From Silene latifolia (taxonomy: Eukaryota; Streptophyta; Magnoliopsida; Caryophyllales; Caryophyllaceae), in assembly GCF_048544455.1 (NCBI RefSeq), contig NC_133538.1:145201922-145265921 (forward strand): DNA of 64,000 nt. The letters run 5' to 3'. Below are positions 56,877 through 64,000 of the stretch, in pieces (the stretch's first letter is position 1; every line of letters begins with the position of its first letter). The translations under genes and the position numbers were made by a program. A model generated the notes under the pieces. That model made no database searches. It saw only the letters and a list, made by a program, of their open reading frames with translations, and was not told the DNA's origin.

Positions 56877-57242
56877 AACTCCCCCCCTTAAAAACAACTT
56901 CGTCCCCGAAGTTCACCTCACTCTCTCCCCTTTCCGATTACTTTCTGAAGCCTCATCACCGATTCTCATACGCTCTCACGAGGTTCTTACCGTCATCATC
57001 ACCTTCGTTATGCCAATATGATTCTCATCTCTCTCACCAAGCTCACACGTTTTCCTGTATCGTATACCTTCTCTTATACTCATATGCTTATTCATACGCT
57101 ACTCGTATACATACCATGCTCGTTTTCCTTCTATAAATTCCCAATTGTTAAATTCACTCCCCTAAAAGAGAACTTCGTCCCGAAGTTCAACACTCCAGAC
57201 TCATAAAGTACTCTCGCAGGACTCATCATCTAATGCCACAAG
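56877..57242 (-). mobile_element. 3' internal end of element G
   Basis: Noncoding. It contains two copies of a GAACTTCGGGACGAAGTTC-type palindrome (56898-56914 and 57171-57188, read on the minus strand), each near a C-rich (PPT-like) run. Such palindromes sit next to the PPT in Tekay-like elements. Confidence 0.6.
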
Positions 57243-57446
57243 TATAATACCCCAATATTTTATAAAAGTGGTTATGTGAATTATAATGTCTATGGGCTAT
57301 GATTGTTACGTATAACTTTGGGATATCATTTAATGATTATAGAGTGTTGTCTAATAGCATATCTATAGACTTTATACTGAGTGTCTATAGACTTTATACT
57401 AATTGTCTATTATGTCTTTAGACAAGGATGAAGTCAATTGACATAG
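57243..57446 (+). repeat. LTR of element F, left part
   Basis: It starts TATAATACCCCAATATTTTA (TG mutated to TA) and is cut at 57446 by element E. The CATAG duplication joins it to the right part at 61880. Confidence 0.65.
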
Positions 57447-58849
57447 TGATAGGCTATCGCACACCTATGCAAAGATAATATTTATACCCTAGTAAAACAA
57501 ATGAATGTAGTACGTAGGGGTCGAACCACAGAGAGACGGGAGTTGTTAATTAGTTGTTATGGAGTGAATTTTACCTCGGTAGATTAACGGTTGATTGATT
57601 GGTTTGGTTTGATGTGATGATAAAACAATAATAAAGAAAATGTCTAGGGAGGTCGGGTCACACATGCTAATTATGTAAATGCTCATGTCAAGTTAGGAAG
57701 TTGATTTTACGATAAATGTTTAGGCTTAAAGACACCCACCTTACGATATTAGTGTCAACCATAGACCGGGTCCTAGAGAAACTCTCGTCCATGACTAGGT
57801 CGTCCTACTACACATGCTTAGTCTAATTCAATTCCATGCCTCTCGACTTTTAGAATGAATGAACAAACTTAACCAATGAATAAAGCCTTTAAACATAGAT
57901 TAAACGTGACGATGCAAACATGTGATTGAAACAATTTATCAATTTAACTTAGCCTCATTTTAACATTTACAATTTACTTAGTCATGAATGGTTTCCCTTA
58001 CTCCTTAGACAAATGCAACTACTCTAACATGGTGGAAATGTAAACTAAACTAATGCTAAATGAAATGATAAATAACATAATGAAAATATAAATATTAGAA
58101 ATTACCTTGCAATTGGAAATGGAAATAGAAATAGAAGAACAATGAAGCTAGAACAAACTTGAAATATAACTTGGAATTAAACTTGAAATGGAATTGTAAT
58201 GTAATTGCTAAAATGAAATGTAAACAAACTAAACTAAACTAATCTAACCTAAACTAACTACTAAAATTTAGAGAGAATTTAGATGGAAAAATATGTGTAG
58301 AAAGATGGTGTGTAGTGTTGAAGTCTACACCCTTTATATAGGAAATAAAGGGTGAACTTTGTAGAGCAAATACAAGGGGTCAACCCCAAATATTCTCTCT
58401 TAATTACTAGAGTAATTTCCTAGAGAATCCCATGTTGGTCATCAACACCTTCTTAATTGCACAATTAGCATCCAAAGAGCATCGGAAGATGAGCATCCAA
58501 GGCATTCTCCCATCTTCTTCTACTTGGGCTTTAACACTTGATTTTATACTTGGGCTCATTTCTTGACTTGTGTTGTGCATTTCTCAAATTAATCCACCAC
58601 ATTTGCTCATGCAAGTCCACACACTTCCAACACTTAGTCCAATCTTGCTTCTTTGTTAGCCAAGCTTCTAGTTTACTTGCAAATGTGTAGATTAAGCTCC
58701 TAAAAGCTCGTATACCTACAAAACATGACAAAACATACAAATAGAACTAGAAAGCAAATATTAGCTCAATATCACTAAGATTAGTGCATAATGACATGTA
58801 AATTAAAGCTAAAATATAGGGATAGAATATATATAAATTGGACTTATCA
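57447..58849 (-). repeat. 3' LTR of E
   Basis: Left LTR in window coordinates. A TATA-like CCTTTATATAGG is at about 58330-58341. Confidence 0.93.
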
Positions 58850-60436
58850 AACTCCCCCAAGCTAAACCCTTGCTTGTCCTCAAGCAAGAAATCATCCCAA
58901 CATTGCAAATCCCAAAATAGCTAACAAGCAAAATGATTCAAATCCCTAAACAACATGGGCATAAGGATAAGCAACATCATGGTTGGGATTTACACGACGG
59001 CGTAGTGTGGTCGACTTCAAGTAAACTTTTCGGCTCTTGCATGATCTTTTGACTTTCGGACTCTCACGATCCACTCATAACTCAATTTTGTGTAAAAGGA
59101 CATTTTTCGATTAATCACTCAACAATCCTCGACTCATGAGAGTGTGCCCGCAATCTAATATGGTAATCAATTCAAAACTCTAAGACAAAACAATCAAATG
59201 CAAGCATGTAAAGAAGCCAAGGGTAAGAAGAAGATAAATAAACATGGGAAAGAAAGGGGAACAAATGAGTTATGGTAATGTGGAGCTAAGTCAAGCTAGC
59301 AACTACCAAAATGTAAAGGTGCTCAATCCTAATTACAACCCAATTTGCAATTTAATCATAAGTAAACTCTCCAAAATATATGAATAATGTTGAGAATTTC
59401 TCACATCAACTTCTTCTTCTCTTTTTTCTTTTTTCAATTCATACTTCTTTTTTCATTTTCTTTCATGCTTTTTTTTTCATTTCTTTTTCTCAACTTTTTT
59501 TTTCTTTCTTGATTTTTTTCATTTCAATTCATCATCACTTTTTCTTCTTTTCTTTCTTGAGCATTAAGACCAAGCTCACATGATTGTCCAAACTTTGAAA
59601 CAAATCCTAATTGAGCACCTAAACAAGGACAAACAAAGCTACTAGCTCAACAAGGGTAGGCAATTTCAATGATGTAGCTAGGGATAAATTTTGTGAAGAG
59701 GTCAAAAAGGCTAAATTTATCATGTGAATGGCTCCAAAATGCTTTAACAAATGAATGCATGCTTAACAAGAGATGAAATAAAGACCATACTTGTGCGTTT
59801 TTATGTAACACACAACATAAGGAGACCTAGACTCACCTAAGAGAGACCGGATATGGATGCATTGGTCTAAAGAAGGCTCTACCTTACAATTTTGTGGCTT
59901 GCCAAAAGTCAAGATCAAGCTTACTTGGTCCAAAATCCATCTTCCACCTACTATGTCAAGACATCCCCATGCATGCTATATCCCGTCAAAAGTAGCGAAT
60001 CAAGAGTTATCAAGCCAAAAATGGGACAAACAAGAGGGCATAAGTAGGACAAGCAAAGAATTAGAAGCAAATATTCACACAAATTTTTCAAAAATTCTCA
60101 CTAAATCGATACTAACTAAATGCAAACTAACTAATATGCGAATGCAATCTCCCCCCAAGCTAAACACAACATTGTCCTCAATGCGCCAACAATTAAATTA
60201 CCCAACGAAACCATAAAAATGGCTCAAAGCACATAAACAAGAAGGACAAGAAGTCATATTTAATGGGCTGCAAGATATAAACTAAAATGCAAAGTAAAGA
60301 AAACTTACTAGACTAGCGAGCCTCCCCCCAAGCTAGCATGTATTCGGGGGACTCTTCCATTCATCAAAAATTCAAGAAAAGGGCAAAAAATTGAAAATTT
60401 GAAGAAAGAATGAGGTTTGCAAGTGATTAGGCAATT

Positions 60437-60472
<36 letters not shown>
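58850..60472 (-). other. Internal region of E
   Basis: No ORF with a known domain. A T/C-rich tract lies at 59395-59560. Where the primer site should be (next to 60472) there are 30 consecutive A's on the plus strand (60441-60470). Confidence 0.85.
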
Positions 60473-60476
<4 letters not shown>

Positions 60477-61874
60477 AGGCTATCGCACACCTATGCAAAG
60501 ATAATATTTATACCCTAACAAAACAAATGAATGTAGTACGTAGGGGTCGAACCACAGAGAGATGGGAGTTGTTAATTAGTTGTTATGGAGTGAATTTTAC
60601 CTCGGTAGGTTAACGGTTGATTGATTGGTTTGGTTTGAGGTGATGATAAAACAATAATAAAGAAAATGTCTAGGGAGGTCGGGTCACACATGCTAATTAT
60701 GTAAATGCTCATGTCAAGTTAGGAAGTTGATTTTACGATAAATGTTTAGGCTTAAAGACACCCACCTTATGATATTAGTGTCAACCATAGACCGGGTCCT
60801 AGAGAAACTCTCGTCCATGACTAGGTCGTCCTACTACACATGCTTAGTCTAATTCAATTCCGTGCCTCTCGACTTTTAGAATGAATGAACAAACTTAACC
60901 AATGAATAAGGCCTTTAAACATAGATTAAACGTGACGAAGCAAACATGTGATTGAAACAATTTATCAATTTAACTTAGCCTCATTTTAACATTTACAATT
61001 TACTTAGTCATGCATGGTTTCCCTTACTCCTTAGACAAATGCAACTACTCTAACATGGTGGAAATGTAAACTAAACTAATGCTAAATGAAATGATAAATA
61101 ACATAATGAAAATATGAATTAGAAATTACCTTGCAATTGGAAATGGAAATAGAAATAGAAGAACAATGAAGCTAGAACAAACTTGAAATATAACTTGGAA
61201 TTAAACTTGAAATGGAATTGTAATGTAATTGCTAAAATGAAATGTAAACAAACTAAACTAAACTAAGCTAACCTAAACTAATTACTAAAATTTAGAGAGA
61301 ATTTAGATGGAAAAATATGTGTAGAAAGATGGTGTGTAGTGTTGAAGTCTACACCCTTTATATAGGAAATAAAGGGTGAACTTTGTAGAGCAAATACAAG
61401 GGGTCAACCCCAAATATTCTCTTTTAATTACTAGAGTAATTTCCTAGAGAATCCCATGTTGGTCATCAACACCTTCTTAATTGCACAATTAGCATCCAAA
61501 GAGCATCTTAAGATGAGCATCCAAGGAATTCTCCCATCTTCTTCTACTTGGGCTTTAACACTTGATTTTATACTTGGGCTCATTTCTTGACTTGTGTTGT
61601 GCATTTCTCAAATTAATCCACCACATTTGCTCATGCAAGTCCACACACTTTCAACACTTAGTCCAATCTTGCTCCTTTGTTAGCCAAGCTTCTAGTTTAC
61701 TTGCAAATGTGTAGGATTAAGCTCCTAAAAGCTCTTATACCTACAAAACATGACAAAACATACAAATAGAACTAGAAAGCAAATATTAGCTCAATATCAC
61801 TAAGATTAGTGCATAATGACATGTAAATTAAAGCTAAAATATGGGGATAGAATATATATAAATTGGACTTATCA
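60473..61874 (-). repeat. 5' LTR of E
   Basis: Right LTR, starting TGATAGGCTATCGCACACC and ending GGACTTATCA as read on the plus strand. Confidence 0.93.
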
Positions 61875-61927
61875 CATAGGGGTGAAGTGCACGACGCAGG
61901 AAACCAAGGTTTGGAAAAACAGAGTGT

Positions 61928-62590
61928 TGGTCGATCGACACACTTTGGCTGTCGATCGACATAAAGCTGAGTCTATCGACATTCGGCAATAGGTCGATAG
62001 ACAAGGCTTTGTTTTCTTATCTTACGTAAACCTAATTACACCTATATCTATATAAACCCACACCATGACTTTCTAAGAGTCTTTTGTCAGTTTAAAAAAA
62101 AAAACACAAACACACACAAACACCCCATCTCACGTTGGAATTGAGGGAAGGGAGAAGAAGGAGAGCGCGGGTTCGAACATTAGATAGTTGCAATTCATAT
62201 TTCCGTATTAGTAAGTATCCTAATCATTGTTTAAATCAATCGTTGAGTCGTAATTAGAGAATAAGAACAAACCTTAATTGTGATATTACTCATTCATTTA
62301 TTCGATCCGTCATTGCTTTGTACAATAATTTATTGTATATATGATTATTGTTATATAGGGCACGAATTCGTAGAGGAGCGGTTTTAGATCTTTGCTTATT
62401 ACTTTGATTGCGGAATTGTTACAGGTACGGATACCATACTCATCCTTGTTATTGTATATGTTCATATTGGGATCGTGTTGTTGAGTATTGCATCGGAGAA
62501 GGAGCGAAAGGCAGCCTATCTAATGACCTGTCTATAGACCCGTGTATGGCTGTCGATCGACAGTCAATGTGTGTTGATCGACAGTGGTAT
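61928..62590 (+). repeat. TCGATCGAC words in LTR F
   Basis: GGTCGATCGACACAC, CTGTCGATCGACAT, TCTATCGACATTC and AGGTCGATAGACA near 61928-62000; CTGTCGATCGACAG and GTTGATCGACAG near 62550-62585. Same word as element C, although F is of a different LTR lineage. Confidence 0.85.
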
Positions 62591-62730
62591 GGGGAGTTGT
62601 TAGACAGTCAGTCTTGTGTGATCAATTGGTTGGTTATACGAGTTACAGTGTTTGGTATTGAAGTTTAATTATTATGCAATGCTTATAAGTATATTGTATG
62701 CATTTTAATGTGTTACCGTTACATGGTTAT

Positions 62731-62880
62731 TGAGGCGTGGTGACAGGGAGATGTGCCATTATATATTTGTGTTGTGGGCACTGTGCCAGGGAGTGTGCCA
62801 GTGAGTTGTGATGTGATCGATACGGTGCCAGGGAGTGTACCATTGGTATGAGAACGGTGGCAAGGAGTGTGCCATACTTG
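62731..62880 (+). repeat. GTGCCAGGGAGTGTGCCA minisatellite in LTR F
   Basis: Five or six variants of (G)TGCCAGGGAGTGTGCCA within 150 bases, followed by two copies of GGCTC(G/C)TAT-AGRCGGGRGACCGGT (about 62898-62957). Confidence 0.85.
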
Positions 62881-63100
62881 CTGAGGGGTGACGGTTGGCT
62901 CGTATAAGACGGGGGACCGGTCATCGACGTTTGGCTCCTATCAGGCGGGAGACCGGTTACACATTGTTGTACTTGGTTATTTCTTATTTTCCTTGCTGTC
63001 AGATTATTTACGTAATTTGTTATTAATTCTTTCTGTAATGATATCCCTACTCGACCTTTGGTTGACGTGTGTTAGCTGTGTCAAATTGTCACCTAATTTC

Positions 63101-63140
63101 CGGGTGGGGGGTTGGGGGGGGGGGGGGGGGGGTTGGGGGG
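63101..63140. repeat. Poly-G tract
   Basis: A run of about 21 G and shorter neighbours in LTR F; it could form a quadruplex. Confidence 0.9.
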
Positions 63141-63525
63141 TTGTGTTGATCCATTCAATAATTTCCGATTGAATGGGGAGCGGTTAAAAAAGCAGGTACC
63201 GAGTAGTAGCTGTGTCTGATGATGTGCTTGGGGGACGGATGATTGCGACTTGTCAAGGAGCTTGAGTGTAGTATCACGAGTCTTTAAACATTAGTATTTC
63301 ATTTGAGTTTAATAAGTATTGTAACTTTCATACTTCTTTTACTTTTGGTTGGTTATAAAGCCGTTTTGGCTAATTTCTTCAGTTGATGTAAACCTTTTTT
63401 TTATTAAAGTACCTTTGGTTGTTTATACTTTGTTATTCACTACCTCGGTTATCTGAGATGGTAGCATGTTCATTTAGCCGGGCATGTCTTGTTAATGCTC
63501 CTTTTTAAATGGGGGTGTTACAAAG

Positions 63526-63537
63526 TGGTATCAGAGC
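63526..63537 (+). promoter_or_regulatory. Primer binding site of F (tRNA-iMet type)
   Basis: TGGTATCAGAGC three bases (AAG) after the LTR end, so the F LTR is a 5' LTR and its internal region continues past the window. Confidence 0.92.
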
Positions 63538-64000
63538 ATTTAGGATCCTAGGGCATAACCAATGAACAAGAATGAACCTAGGATGTGTCAATTAAAATGA
63601 ACCCGGGTAGAAATTAATAGGAGCCCCTAATTAGCTTGGTTAGGGAGACGTTCTTAGCTTTAGCTACGACCCTATTAACTTTGAACCGGACACTAAAGTG
63701 ATTGTTAAGAGTGTGGGTAGTAAGCGTGGATGCTATGTGTTATGTAATGTTTGCTGTGTGTAATTTATGATCATGGAAGTACGTGTATCAATGTTGTCAG
63801 GATTAGGATCCTACTTTGGATCGAAGAAGGGTGGTAGGATCGGATCGCAGAATCGTAGGATCGTACAAATAGCTTGGATAAGAAAGTTTATGTAAACAAT
63901 TTGGTATAATTTGTGATGTATAATGTTAAACGTTTATTTATTGACATGAAAGTCTTAATAATCATATCAATATATTACATATACCATTAATTTAAAGTTT
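63538..64000 (+). mobile_element. Leader of element F, to window edge
   Basis: Noncoding leader before the expected gag. A GGATC-rich block (63805-63875: AGGATTAGGATCCTAC ... GTAGGATCGTACAA) looks like a small separate repeat insertion. No ORF yet. Confidence 0.55.

Larger units (their letters stand above)
57447..61874 (-). mobile_element. Element E: non-autonomous LTR element without PBS
   Basis: Two nearly identical LTRs (57447-58849, 1403 bp; 60473-61874, 1402 bp) with TG...CA ends enclose 1623 bp of noncoding DNA. Duplication CATAG at 57442-57446 and 61875-61879. Minus orientation is shown by the polypurine tract (TTGGGGGAGTT on that strand) next to the left LTR at 58850. By eye the LTRs differ at about 20 sites. 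LTR strings such as TCTCTGTGGTTCGACCCCTA resemble Athila LTRs, so E may be an Athila derivative. Confidence 0.93.
61880..63522 (+). repeat. LTR of element F, right part
   Basis: Continuation of the F LTR after E, ending GGGGGTGTTACA at 63522. It carries TCGATCGAC words (61928-62000 and 62550-62590), a TATA box (CTATATAAACCC at about 62048), a minisatellite and a G-run. Total LTR length without E is about 1.85 kb. Confidence 0.82.

Noticed and set aside
59380..59583. Phe/Ser-rich ORF in element E that looks like membrane segments
   Set aside because: Produced by a T/C-rich simple-sequence tract; no start context and no conservation to support it.
63515..63540. tRNA gene suggested by TGGTATCAGAGC
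   Set aside because: It is only the 12-base primer-binding complement of tRNA-iMet beside an LTR end; no cloverleaf is present.

Overview
This is plant nuclear DNA from a repeat-rich flowering-plant genome, probably a eudicot. A member of the Caryophyllales is possible, but I cannot name the species. One recognisable host gene with GT-AG introns sits among LTR retrotransposons, Mutator-like (MULE) DNA transposons and MITEs. There are no tRNA genes or CRISPR arrays; the only rRNA-like sequence is a 5S relic inside an LTR.

Positions 1-31140 hold a nest of three Ty3/gypsy elements. The outermost (element A, Tat lineage; its 5' part lies outside the window) has a broken integrase end followed by two antisense, intron-containing gene remnants (DUF7745-like and plant-mobile-domain). 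Element B (3599-27018, Athila type, target duplication CTCGC) landed in an exon of A's second antisense gene. Element C (11882-24042, another Athila family, duplication AGAAT) landed in the 3' noncoding region of B. B has pol and an env-like ORF but no gag or protease. C has gag, pol and an env-like ORF, all badly frameshifted.

Positions 31141-36199 hold a minus-strand LTR with leader and tRNA-iMet primer site (D), a plus-strand fragment of a related LTR, and a solo LTR of family B (34422-36199, duplication TGTGT). Next come simple repeats and two Mutator-like transposons. The first is 37430-38846, with long inverted repeats, a 9-bp duplication and a possible captured exon. The second is about 39178-45375, with remnants of a FAR1-type transposase and a Ulp1-like protease.

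The host gene, 46082-54388 (plus strand, 14 exons), encodes a macro-domain plus CRAL-TRIO (SEC14) protein of the plant GDAP2-like family. It reads well from end to end except for a TGA in exon 1 and a doubtful exon 4/5 junction. A Stowaway-like MITE lies just upstream of its start codon.

Positions 54600-64000 are again repeats: a 155-bp tandem duplication with a MITE, a minus-strand LTR (G) carrying a Cassandra-like 5S rRNA segment, and a plus-strand LTR (F) with iMet primer site. F is split by E (57447-61874, duplication CATAG), a non-autonomous element with no coding capacity and a poly-A run where its primer site should be.

The most unusual theme is that nearly every LTR family carries clusters of short CpG-rich 'words' in its noncoding DNA (and, in C, inside gag): TCGATCGAC in C and F, ACTCGGTCGAGT in D and G, AATCCGCTCGTC variants in B, and a GCAGCA..TGCTGC hairpin module in A. 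Unrelated families share a word, while related LTRs differ.
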